Positions 1 to 5,963 of a stretch of 13,931 nucleotides of DNA are shown in pieces. The translations under genes were made by a program, and so were the position numbers. The notes under the pieces were generated by a model. The model was not told where the DNA came from and ran no database searches. It saw only the letters and a program-made list of their open reading frames with translations. Source of the DNA: CAZDGV01 sp964505195 (lineage in GTDB: Bacteria; Bacteroidota; Bacteroidia; Chitinophagales; Chitinophagaceae); assembly GCA_964505195.1 (NCBI GenBank), contig CAZDGV010000038.1:1-13931 (forward strand), given 5' to 3'. How positions within the stretch are numbered: position 1 is the stretch's first letter; every line of letters starts with the position of its first letter.

Positions 1-57
1 TGGAAAGATGGATTTCGCGCCATCTACTGCATTTTACGTTACAATCTTTTTCGCTGA
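1..57 (+). CDS. C-terminal end of a truncated gene, possibly a GT2 glycosyltransferase
   Basis: Frame 1 is open from the first base and ends at TGA 55-57, giving an 18-residue tail that reads WKDGFRAIYCILRYNLFR. The gene starts outside the window. The hydrophobic and basic ending resembles tails I associate with family 2 glycosyltransferases of the dolichyl-phosphate-mannose-synthase type, which often sit next to PMT/ArnT-like enzymes such as the gene that follows. This is a weak resemblance from a very short piece. The stop lies 4 bp from the stop of the convergent glycosyltransferase, a tight tail-to-tail arrangement that is common between real genes. The tail could also be a chance open frame. 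Confidence 0.35.
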   Translation, partial: WKDGFRAIYCILRYNLFR

Positions 58-61
58 AGCT

Positions 62-1723
62 TTATTTGTTGAGCCGAAAAATATAAAAGCTATCTAGGAC
101 GTTTGGCCGTGTTCTTGCGTTTAGAAATGCAGGCGTCAACATTGAAACATGAAAATCCGGCCCTGCTTTCATCTGCTCAAAATTTTTCTCTGAATCTTCT
201 ATTGTTTTTTTTCCATTTCTGTCTGTAAGGATCCAGGTGCCTGTCGCAATCGAATCGAGATGGTTGATTTGCTTTACTACCTGCCTGCTGTAAAAATGCA
301 CGCTGTGCTTGTTGCCCTGGTATTGGTACATCACAAACTTTCCTGCTGGAACACCTTGTTCCTTTACAAAACGTCCTGCATTATTACTCGCCTGATAGCG
401 TAAAAGATTTGGATAAAACCAGGTGCTTAGCAGTACATTAAAACCAATGATTGCGATAAATGATGCAAGCAGCACTTTGTGTGTGATGCGTCTGCTTAAA
501 AGCACATAAATAAGAAAGCAGAGTTGGCAAAAAAGAATGAGCCAGGGTAGCCACTCCTTGCCGGGGAAAACCCAAAGAATTAGCAATAAAGGAAAGCCGA
601 GCAGCAATGTTACCACCAGCCATTGCCCTGCAAGCATGATGCGGCTCCAAAGCGGTGGCATCGAACCTTTGAGTAAAGCATATAATGGCTTGGCACTGAT
701 GATGGCCGCAAGTGGCAATACAACATAGATATAGTGCGGTAATTGAAATTTTGAAATCGCAAGCGAGCAATAGGTAATAAGAAAGCCTCCTAAACTGATT
801 GCTTCTTCACCGTTTTTCAAGTGCAATCGGTTCTTTAAAAGCGCTACTATTTTCATCAGTAGTCCTGCAATCAGGAAAAAAGTCCATGGCAGCCAGCCCC
901 ACAATAAATTTTCAAAAAGGAACGTAAAAGAGGCACCGTTATTCCACACACTTTCGCCGGTAATGCGACCAAAACTCTGCGTCCAGTAAAAAAAGCGCAG
1001 TCCCGAAACGCCCTGTGTTCCGTTTACTGTTTTTTCAGGATGCAGATCAAATTGCTGATATAGCCCGATGCTCATGGGGGTCAGCAGTATCGCAATTACA
1101 AGAATGCCTAACAGTAATACAGGTTCGAGCAGCAGTTTCAAACGGCGCAAGAGTAGTAGATGCGCTCCCATTGCAAAAATCGGCACAAGCAGCGCAATGG
1201 GTCCCTTAGTCATCATACCAAAAGCGATGGCTGCGCAGCCCAGAAAAAATGATCTTTTTTGCTGTGTTTCCACCCAGGTGGCTAGTTGCCACAACGACAA
1301 TGCCACCCAACCCATCAATATAGTATCTGTTTTTATATCGTTGGTAATGAGAAACAGTGCCTGAGTAGTTCCTAACATCGCCAATGCGAGCCGAGCAATC
1401 GCTTCTTCATAGTATAGCTTTGCCAAACGATAAGTGGCATACAAAGCAAGCAGTGCAAAAAGAATAGAAGGCAGTTTAAATGCAAAATTATTTGCTCCGA
1501 AAATCTGCATCGAAACACTGGTGATCCAAAAAAGAAAAGGCGGCTTGTCGAGATAATCTCTTCCCTGCTCATATACCTGTAGGTAGCTTCCGCTTTCCAT
1601 CATTTCACAGCTCATGGAGGCATACTGCGATGCATCTACATCCATTGTGTCCACATTAATGGACAGCAGGTACAATATCGCGAGTGTGCCAATGATCCAT
1701 TTGGGTTTCGGTAAATGTATCAT
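62..1723 (-). CDS. PMT/ArnT-type integral membrane glycosyltransferase (GT39/GT83-like)
   Basis: Predicted 553-residue polytopic inner-membrane enzyme that would transfer a sugar from a polyprenyl-phosphate donor onto an acceptor on the periplasmic side. After a first membrane helix (residues about 10-22) it has the family's first periplasmic loop with an Asp motif, VDASQYA (Asp30), and then LDKPPFLFW (residues 58-66), the DKPP signature of ArnT/PMT enzymes. A second loop contains TNDIKTDT, in the place where family members carry another acidic residue. TKGPIALL and the LPHYIYVVLP helix further on are also typical. About ten or more hydrophobic segments precede a soluble C-terminal tail of roughly 100 residues. 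The usual Glu of the DE pair is Ala here. The frame can be extended two codons to a TTG at 1729, but ATG at 1723 is preferred. The acceptor (lipid A, protein or glycan) cannot be told from the sequence. No co-transcribed partner is visible. Confidence 0.85.
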   Translation of the reverse strand: MIHLPKPKWIIGTLAILYLLSINVDTMDVDASQYASMSCEMMESGSYLQVYEQGRDYLDKPPFLFWITSVSMQIFGANNFAFKLPSILFALLALYATYRLAKLYYEEAIARLALAMLGTTQALFLITNDIKTDTILMGWVALSLWQLATWVETQQKRSFFLGCAAIAFGMMTKGPIALLVPIFAMGAHLLLLRRLKLLLEPVLLLGILVIAILLTPMSIGLYQQFDLHPEKTVNGTQGVSGLRFFYWTQSFGRITGESVWNNGASFTFLFENLLWGWLPWTFFLIAGLLMKIVALLKNRLHLKNGEEAISLGGFLITYCSLAISKFQLPHYIYVVLPLAAIISAKPLYALLKGSMPPLWSRIMLAGQWLVVTLLLGFPLLLILWVFPGKEWLPWLILFCQLCFLIYVLLSRRITHKVLLASFIAIIGFNVLLSTWFYPNLLRYQASNNAGRFVKEQGVPAGKFVMYQYQGNKHSVHFYSRQVVKQINHLDSIATGTWILTDRNGKKTIEDSEKNFEQMKAGPDFHVSMLTPAFLNARTRPNVLDSFYIFRLNK

Positions 1724-1848
1724 CTTCAATGTTTACAGGTGAAAGTAAATCTTTTATCTGCATGTTGAGTGCAAAGACTTCTACGGTGAATTAAAGATGC
1801 AATTAAAACGAATTCAAAAAAGCATTGATATGTATTGCGCAGCGTTTG

Positions 1849-3486
1849 TCAATTCTTATTCCCTGCTTCCAACATCATTTCGGCCAGGCGCTCATCGCGG
1901 TTATAAATGTCTTTTCGGAATTGAATAGACCCTTGTTCGTCAACCCATGCTGTGAAGTAGGTAATATATACAGGCACTGGATGTTGGATGGTTACCCAAA
2001 GTTCTTTACCCGCATGCATCGCCTCTTCCATTTTTTCTTCAGTCCATTCCGGCTGATCTTTTAGCAGGTATGAAGCTAGTTTTTTGGGTTGTGCAACGCG
2101 TATACAACCATGGCTAAACGCACGCTGATCACTTTCAAACAAGGTTTTGGCGGGGGTATCGTGCAGATACATATTATAACTGTTTGGAAAAATAAATTTC
2201 ACCAGTCCTAATGCATTATCCGGCCCGGGCTTTTGCCTTATCTGCTTTCCGTTCCATTCCATATGATGCTGATACAGGTAGTTTCTGTTTTTTCGGAGAG
2301 CAGGTAATATTTCTTTGGCCATGATACCCGGCGGAATATTCCAGTAAGGGCTAAATACTACAAATTGGAGTTTACCGCTAAATACTGCTGTTTGGTGAAT
2401 GGCCTTGCCCACCACCACTTTCATACTCCACGCTACGGAATCTTTTTCGTAAGCATAAAATGTAAATGCAGGGATATTAATCATAAAGTGTCGGTCCGGT
2501 ATGGTTGCCGGCAGCCAGCGGCTTCTTTCCATGTTTACCATCATTTGACGAATGCGTTGGCTTACGGAAACATTGAGTGCTTCTAGAACATGCTTGTTTG
2601 CAATGCCATCTTCCGTTATGCCATGCCGCTGCTGAAAATTTTTAACTCCCTGTATCAAACTTTCGTCGTAAACAGCAGATCCGTTGTTTGAGGGTAAATC
2701 ATCAGACTGCCATAAGCGTTCGCGTAGCATGCGTATTTCTTCACTGCTATCGCCGGGGCGATAGCTTTTCTTTGACCATTGAATAATCGACCAGCCGCCT
2801 GCTTTTTCAACAACACTGTATTTCTTTAATGCAGCTTTAAGGCGCGTGTACTGAAAGTAAACGGGATCAGTTTGTTCAAATGCAGTTATCGGACCGCGCA
2901 GCAACGAGTCGAGTAATTGCACATAGGATAATTTTTTTCGCGGCAAATTCCATTGTGCCTGCTGCATGCCTTTTTCACCAAGGCCTGTCCATACGTGTTT
3001 TGCATAAAAAAAATACTGCGCTGTAAGCATCAGTTCCAGTATGGTTTGCGTTGGCGGGCTACTTGTCATCACCGTATCTCCTTCAATCAGTTTTTTAAAA
3101 ACATCCGCATAAGGCACTGTTGCTGAAATGCCCTCTTCTGTAAGGTTGTTGAGTCGGTTATACAAATTCCCTGCTTGTTCAATGATGCCTGCACCATCAA
3201 ACCAGGCATAGCTATAATCCCTGCCATGGTAAAATGCTTCCATTTCTTTTTTGTAATAACGTAGCTCGGGAAACTTTGCAATGAAAGCAGGAATAGCTGC
3301 ACTATCGAATGTTAAGGTGGTTTGTGTGCTAAAATTACCAGGTATGCTTGCATCCTGCGTGTAAGTAGGCTTGGGCAATGTGTCTTGTATTGCAGCACTT
3401 TTTCCATTAGGGTGAGCTGTGCACGCAAAAAAGCAAAGCATCACAATGCCGAGTAAGATGATCAAAGCAAATGGAGTGTTGCGCAT
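1849..3486 (-). CDS. Murein L,D-transpeptidase, YcbB/LdtD type
   Basis: Predicted 545-residue periplasmic enzyme that forms 3-3 cross-links, or attaches proteins, in peptidoglycan. The N-terminus is a hydrophobic signal with a possible lipobox ending FFAC (Cys22), so it may be lipid-anchored. Residues about 100-250 fit the L,D-transpeptidase scaffold domain. Residues about 255-315 look like a peptidoglycan-binding fold, including VKNFQQRHGITEDGIAN. The YkuD catalytic domain follows, with a YLHDTP segment (His442) and the active-site motif SHGCIRV, whose nucleophile is Cys461. The order of domains and the length match the large YcbB class, not the short ErfK class. It starts with ATG downstream of the rplI terminator, so it is probably transcribed separately. 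I see no clear promoter; TATCTTG at 3500-3506 is only a weak resemblance to a -7 box. Confidence 0.9.
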   Translation of the reverse strand: MRNTPFALIILLGIVMLCFFACTAHPNGKSAAIQDTLPKPTYTQDASIPGNFSTQTTLTFDSAAIPAFIAKFPELRYYKKEMEAFYHGRDYSYAWFDGAGIIEQAGNLYNRLNNLTEEGISATVPYADVFKKLIEGDTVMTSSPPTQTILELMLTAQYFFYAKHVWTGLGEKGMQQAQWNLPRKKLSYVQLLDSLLRGPITAFEQTDPVYFQYTRLKAALKKYSVVEKAGGWSIIQWSKKSYRPGDSSEEIRMLRERLWQSDDLPSNNGSAVYDESLIQGVKNFQQRHGITEDGIANKHVLEALNVSVSQRIRQMMVNMERSRWLPATIPDRHFMINIPAFTFYAYEKDSVAWSMKVVVGKAIHQTAVFSGKLQFVVFSPYWNIPPGIMAKEILPALRKNRNYLYQHHMEWNGKQIRQKPGPDNALGLVKFIFPNSYNMYLHDTPAKTLFESDQRAFSHGCIRVAQPKKLASYLLKDQPEWTEEKMEEAMHAGKELWVTIQHPVPVYITYFTAWVDEQGSIQFRKDIYNRDERLAEMMLEAGNKN

Positions 3487-3505
3487 ACGTTAGTCGGTTC
3501 AAGAT

Positions 3506-3536
3506 AAAAAAAAGTCCCGCCAAAAGGCAGGACTTT
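3506..3536 (-). terminator. Rho-independent terminator of the rpsF-rpsR-rplI operon
   Basis: Read on the minus strand, an 11-bp stem (AAAGTCCTGCC paired with GGCGGGACTTT, one T-G wobble) closes a TTTT loop and runs straight into a tract of U residues. It begins 19 bases after the rplI stop codon. The stem is nearly symmetrical and ends in A/T runs on both sides, but only the minus-strand reading has the long U tract. Confidence 0.9.
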
Positions 3537-3555
3537 ACAATTGTGTTTTTTGGTA

Positions 3556-4005
3556 TCAGGCTTCAGCCGCTACTTCCAAATCGATTTCAGTTTCCAGGCC
3601 GCTGGCGAAATCGATTTTCGCCTTGTAAGCACCCAGTTCTTTGATATCATCGATCAGATGAATTTTTCTGCGATCAATTTCGTAGCCTTTTTGCTCACGA
3701 ATGGCACGGCTGATCATTACGGTTGTAATGCTTCCGAAAATTTTACCACTGGTACCGGTTTTGGCAGCAAGCTTGATAGGGCTTTCCTTCAGCTTGGCAA
3801 TTACCTGATTAATTTCCGCCAACATTTTCTCTTCTTTCTTCTTCTGCACTTTCAGGCGTTCTTCCAGTTGCTTTAAATTAGAAGGAGATGCTTCGATGGC
3901 CATTTTACGGGGGATGAGAAAATTACGAGCATACCCGTTTTTCACCTTCACTACTTCGTTGTAGCCTCCGAGGTTGTTGACATCTTGAATTAAGATAACT
4001 TCCAT
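3556..4005 (-). CDS. rplI: 50S ribosomal protein L9 (bL9)
   Basis: 149 residues, the usual length for bL9. The N-terminal domain begins MEVILIQDVNNLGGYNEVV and contains VKNGYARNFLIP, the signature that binds domain V of 23S rRNA near the base of the L1 stalk. A charged helix (about residues 45-75, rich in Lys and Glu) connects to the C-terminal domain with TGKIFGS-like and DRRKIHL segments. The frame stays open 16 codons further upstream to an ATG at 4053, but bL9 proteins begin at this Met, so 4005 is chosen. The ATG follows an A-rich stretch with no Shine-Dalgarno sequence. It is the last gene of the rpsF-rpsR-rplI operon and is separated from rpsR by 90 bases that can fold (see the separate entry). 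Confidence 0.97.
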   Translation of the reverse strand: MEVILIQDVNNLGGYNEVVKVKNGYARNFLIPRKMAIEASPSNLKQLEERLKVQKKKEEKMLAEINQVIAKLKESPIKLAAKTGTSGKIFGSITTVMISRAIREQKGYEIDRRKIHLIDDIKELGAYKAKIDFASGLETEIDLEVAAEA

Positions 4006-4021
4006 TTTGTTTTTTTTAGAT

Positions 4022-4070
4022 CCCAGTGCCCAATCTTTGATTGTGACTGTCATGCCGCGTTACCGCAGCA
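4022..4070 (-). promoter_or_regulatory. Structured rpsR-rplI spacer, two predicted hairpins
   Basis: On the mRNA (minus strand) the first hairpin is TGCTGCG-GTAA-CGCGGCA at 4070-4053: seven pairs with one G-U wobble, closed by a GNRA-type GUAA tetraloop. The second uses CAATC-AAA-GATTG at 4043-4031, extended by CAGT/ACTG across a small internal loop. Neither is followed by a U tract, so they are not terminators. They lie between the rpsR stop and the rplI start and might set the amount of L9 made or stabilise processed mRNA. No function is shown by sequence alone. Confidence 0.4.
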
Positions 4071-4095
4071 ATTAGGGATGGTGACTAAATACAGT

Positions 4096-4362
4096 TTATT
4101 TCAAAAGGTCTGTTACGTAAGGCAACAGTGCCATTTGTCTTGCCCTTTTTACGGCATCGGATACCTTGCGCTGATATTTCAGCGAGTTACCGGTAATACG
4201 ACGGGGCAGCATTTTGCCTTGCTCGTTCACGAATTTTTTCAGAAATTCTACGTCTTTGTAATCAACGTAGCGCATGTTATAGCGCTTGAAGCGGCAATAC
4301 TTTTTCCTGGGCTTATCGGTTTTGATGGCCGTCAGGTATTTGATTTCATTTGCCTTTGCCAT
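4096..4362 (-). CDS. rpsR: 30S ribosomal protein S18 (bS18)
   Basis: 88 residues, a normal length. Diagnostic segments are the basic KKYCRFKRYNMRYVDYKD region, then VEFLKKFVNEQGKMLPRRITG, and the closing LKYQRKVSDAVKRARQMALLP helix. bS18 forms a heterodimer with bS6 on the platform of the small subunit, near the 3' end of 16S rRNA. Its start codon lies 2 bases beyond the rpsF stop codon, so the two are probably translationally coupled. The start is preceded by a perfect AGGAGG seven bases upstream, inside the last codons of rpsF, which is unusual in this group of bacteria and has its own entry. Confidence 0.98.
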   Translation of the reverse strand: MAKANEIKYLTAIKTDKPRKKYCRFKRYNMRYVDYKDVEFLKKFVNEQGKMLPRRITGNSLKYQRKVSDAVKRARQMALLPYVTDLLK

Positions 4363-4364
4363 GA

Positions 4365-4718
4365 TTAAGCCTCCTGTTTTTCAGTTTCTGCCTTTACGCC
4401 ACTTTTCTTTCTTGCATTGTACTCAACGGCGTATTTGTCGAGTACAGTAATGAGGTGACGCAGCACTTGCTCATCACGCTGAAGCTGAACCAACAGCTTC
4501 TGATTGAAGTCGGATGGCGCACTATATTCCAACACCCAGTACAAACCAGTGGTTTTTTTCTGGATGGGATACGCCAGTGATTTTAGTCCCCATGGATTGG
4601 AATGCACAACTTCCCCGCCTTGGCCGGCCAGGAAATCGGTGTACTTTTTTTGGATGTTTTTAAACTCTTCATCCGAAAGTACAGGGGTAAAAATCACCAT
4701 CAATTCATAATTGTTCAT
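4365..4718 (-). CDS. rpsF: 30S ribosomal protein S6 (bS6)
   Basis: 117 residues. It begins MNNYELMVIFTPVLSDEEFK, the standard opening of bS6, followed by a GGEVVHSNPWGLKSLAYPI-type segment and the LLVQLQRDEQVLRHLITVLDKY strand-helix unit. bS6 binds bS18 and helps assemble the platform of the 30S subunit. After the core, a Lys/Glu-rich tail of about 18 residues ends in KQEA; such charged tails are common in bS6. It is the first gene of the rpsF-rpsR-rplI operon, with a TAnnTTTG promoter about 35 bases upstream. The start is ATG, preceded by CAGGGATC, which is at best a weak Shine-Dalgarno sequence. Confidence 0.98.
   Translation of the reverse strand: MNNYELMVIFTPVLSDEEFKNIQKKYTDFLAGQGGEVVHSNPWGLKSLAYPIQKKTTGLYWVLEYSAPSDFNQKLLVQLQRDEQVLRHLITVLDKYAVEYNARKKSGVKAETEKQEA
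4370..4375 (-). promoter_or_regulatory. Shine-Dalgarno sequence of rpsR
   Basis: AGGAGG on the minus strand, followed by seven bases (CTTAATC) and the rpsR ATG. It is embedded in the Gln-Glu-Ala-stop end of rpsF. It is the only strong Shine-Dalgarno sequence I see ahead of any gene in the window; the other starts have A-rich or unrelated leaders, at best AGGG or AGGA. Confidence 0.75.
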
Positions 4719-4752
4719 GATCCCTGTTTTAGATTAAAAAATATTCGGGCGG

Positions 4753-4785
4753 CAAAGGTATGGAAAAGGGGCCATAAATACACAA
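4753..4785 (-). promoter_or_regulatory. Bacteroidota-type promoter of rpsF operon
   Basis: The minus strand carries TACCTTTG (4760-4753), a full match to the -7 consensus TAnnTTTG. A TTG (4785-4783) lies 22 bases upstream as the -33 element, within the 17-23 range described for this phylum. Transcription would begin near 4747 and leave a leader of about 30 bases before the rpsF ATG. Confidence 0.7.
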
Positions 4786-4846
4786 TTCAGCGCCTTAAAT
4801 AATTCGGAAGCGGTTCACTTCCAAAAAGCGGGATAAAAAACTGAAA

Positions 4847-5020
4847 ATGAATCTGTTAAATCAGGGTTCCGTGTATCAGTGCCCAGGCTTAGTGCAGCCG
4901 AGCCGGCACGAAGGAGTGTCCGTATTTGTGCGACCAAGGCCGGGGATCAGGATTGCAGGCCTTGGCCGCGCTTGGGAGCAGTTCAACGCCCCGTTATATC
5001 CAGCGGCATTTAAAGGATAA
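4847..5020 (+). CDS. Possible 57-residue small protein inside a GC-rich island
   Basis: ATG 4847 to TAA 5018-5020 encodes 57 residues that begin MNLLNQGSVYQCPG and include VSVFVRPRPGIRIAGLG and a C-terminal QFNAPLYPAAFKG. The frame covers the GC-rich island almost exactly. I recognise no domain; it has no signal peptide or membrane helix, and there is no clear promoter or ribosome binding site. One minus-strand frame is also open across the island but has no ATG. High GC lowers the chance of stop codons, so an open frame here is weak evidence for a protein. It may be the coding part of a dispersed repeat, a relic, or not a gene. Confidence 0.25.
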   Translation: MNLLNQGSVYQCPGLVQPSRHEGVSVFVRPRPGIRIAGLGRAWEQFNAPLYPAAFKG

Positions 5021-5032
5021 AATTACAGGGTT
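4862..5032. repeat. GC-rich island, candidate dispersed repetitive element
   Basis: About 61% G+C over 4861-5010 (91 of 150 bases by hand count), well above the AT-rich flanks. Its left part is rich in small inverted repeats (GCCG-AGC-CGGC at 4897-4907; CCAAGGCC at 4934-4941 paired with GGCCTTGG at 4958-4965, perfect, 16-base loop). The seven bases CAGGGTT occur at both edges (4862-4868 and 5026-5032), as a target-site duplication might leave, though seven bases can match by chance. No second copy is in the window. It fills most of the 356-bp gap between rpsF and the zinc-ribbon gene. Confidence 0.4.
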
Positions 5033-5074
5033 AAGTATAGCCAATGGGTGCTTACGTGTAGTCCAGATATCATG

Positions 5075-5320
5075 CTAAAAATCAAACAAGTCCCCTAGCA
5101 GCCCCTTGTTTTTCTTGTAGTGATATTTATCTGAAGGGTAACGTTGTTTTTCAGAATAATGATCGGGTTTTTCATGTTTTACATTTTGAGTGGATCGCTC
5201 GATGATTTTATCAAGTTCACCACGGTCAAGCCAAACACCTCTGCAATCGGGGCAGTAGTCAATTTCAATACCGCTTCGGTCGGTCATTACAAGGATAGCA
5301 TTACAGTTTGGGCATTTCAT
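5075..5320 (-). CDS. Small zinc-ribbon protein, zf-TFIIB family
   Basis: 81 residues. Two CxxC pairs, CPNC (Cys3, Cys6) and CPDC (Cys23, Cys26), are followed by RGVWLDRGELDKII, which is the signature of the zf-TFIIB domain (PF13453) found in many small bacterial proteins. The four Cys are expected to hold one zinc ion. The rest (residues 40-81) is hydrophilic, rich in Lys, Tyr and His, and ends GLLGDLFDF. No signal peptide is present, so it is probably cytoplasmic. The cellular role of these proteins is not known; a nucleic-acid or protein contact is inferred only from the fold. It follows the small lipoprotein gene by 17 bases and is probably co-transcribed with it. The gene is complete. Confidence 0.85.
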   Translation of the reverse strand: MKCPNCNAILVMTDRSGIEIDYCPDCRGVWLDRGELDKIIERSTQNVKHEKPDHYSEKQRYPSDKYHYKKNKGLLGDLFDF

Positions 5321-5337
5321 ATGGGTGTAATTTTTTA

Positions 5338-5631
5338 TTATTTAATGATCTGCTCAATAAGTTTTGTTTTGCCATTTGTGATGGAATCAAGTTTCGAAGT
5401 GTTTTTATTAATTAGCGAGTCGAGTTTCTTTACTTTTTCATTCTCACTGCTGATTAATGAGTCGAGGGTTAATACTTTGTTCACTTCTTTGTTGATGGTA
5501 GAATCCAAAGATTCTGTTTTGCTTTTCAGCTCATTGAGCTTGTTTTCAATATCGTTACTCATATTGCTACATGCAGTGAAGAAAAAGCAAGCAATGATGG
5601 CAACTAAAAATAGCGAATGAATATGTTTCAT
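5338..5631 (-). CDS. Small coiled-coil lipoprotein with C-terminal lysine (Lpp-like)
   Basis: 97 residues from ATG 5631. The frame is open 15 codons further upstream to 5676, but the signal peptide begins at the chosen Met. The signal MKHIHSLFLVAIIACFFFTAC ends in a lipobox with Cys21 as the likely lipidated residue. The mature part of about 77 residues is almost all predicted helix, with repeats LDSTI, LDSLI, LDSLI, LDSIT spaced 14, 14 and 11 residues, that is heptad and hendecad spacing of a coiled coil. It ends KLIEQIIK, with Lys as the last residue. No acidic surface-export signal follows the Cys, so it probably faces the periplasm. Size, coiled coil and terminal Lys recall Braun's lipoprotein, but I see no sequence relation, and the likeness may be convergent or accidental. 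Confidence 0.75.
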   Translation of the reverse strand: MKHIHSLFLVAIIACFFFTACSNMSNDIENKLNELKSKTESLDSTINKEVNKVLTLDSLISSENEKVKKLDSLINKNTSKLDSITNGKTKLIEQIIK

Positions 5632-5963
5632 TTTATTTGTTTTTACAATCTGATTTGAAGGGGTAAAATAGAACATCGCTATTCAATCTATGCTCATTCT
5701 TTGAGAATTAACATTTAATTATTTTTTTCGTTTTCGGTGTTGGTTTACGGGCTGGGTTTGAATTGAAAAATTTTCAATGATGCAGTGAGTATGAAAAAGA
5801 TGCTAAAGCTGCGTTTTCGCCTTTTGTGCTCCATTTAATTGGGGGGAGGGCCTAATTGCAGCATACTATTTTAAGTAAGCTAAATTCATTTTCAGCAGCT
5901 TTTATTTCTAGTACATGCTGAGGAGCCGGGCTTTACGATGAATCATCACATCGTAAAAGGGAG
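5632..5963. other. 332-bp gap between recJ and the lipoprotein gene
   Basis: No convincing gene. It holds an AT-rich perfect palindrome of 8+8 bases around one centre base (ATTGAAAA / TTTTCAAT, 5762-5778), a G-rich run GGGGGGAGGG near 5841, and a hairpin just after recJ (separate entry). It must contain the promoter of the lipoprotein/zinc-ribbon pair on the minus strand, but no clear TAnnTTTG box was found there. Confidence 0.5.
5932..5957 (-). terminator. Stem-loop downstream of recJ, no U tract
   Basis: A perfect 9-bp stem (TTTACGATG 5932-5940 with CATCGTAAA 5949-5957, 8-base loop) begins 7 bases after the recJ stop. On the minus strand it is followed by GCCC and not by U residues, so it is not a classical intrinsic terminator. 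It may protect the 3' end of the mRNA or mark a Rho-dependent end. Confidence 0.35.

Noticed and set aside
1724..1729. TTG start two codons upstream in the membrane glycosyltransferase gene
   Set aside because: An ATG lies six bases downstream and the first membrane helix is unaffected.
1730..1848. Possible terminator or promoter between the transpeptidase and glycosyltransferase genes
   Set aside because: No stem followed by a U tract and no TAnnTTTG box was found on the minus strand; only AT-rich sequence is seen.
3500..3506. TATCTTG upstream of the L,D-transpeptidase gene as a -7 box (a like motif is at 8655-8661 before the prenyl synthase)
   Set aside because: Two positions differ from TAnnTTTG when aligned and no -33 element is visible; at 3500-3506 it also runs into the rplI terminator.
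4006..4053. N-terminal extension of rplI starting at ATG 4053 (16 extra residues)
   Set aside because: bL9 proteins begin with M-x-V-I-L, which is at 4005, and the extension overlaps the predicted hairpins in the spacer.
5144..5620. Plus-strand open frame of 158 codons opposite the zinc-ribbon and lipoprotein genes
   Set aside because: The minus strand carries a clear zinc-ribbon signature and a lipoprotein signal; the apparent hydrophobic segments are the complement of AT-rich coding sequence.
5791..5838. Fifteen-codon basic frame in the recJ-lipoprotein gap
   Set aside because: Too short to support, with no promoter or ribosome binding site.
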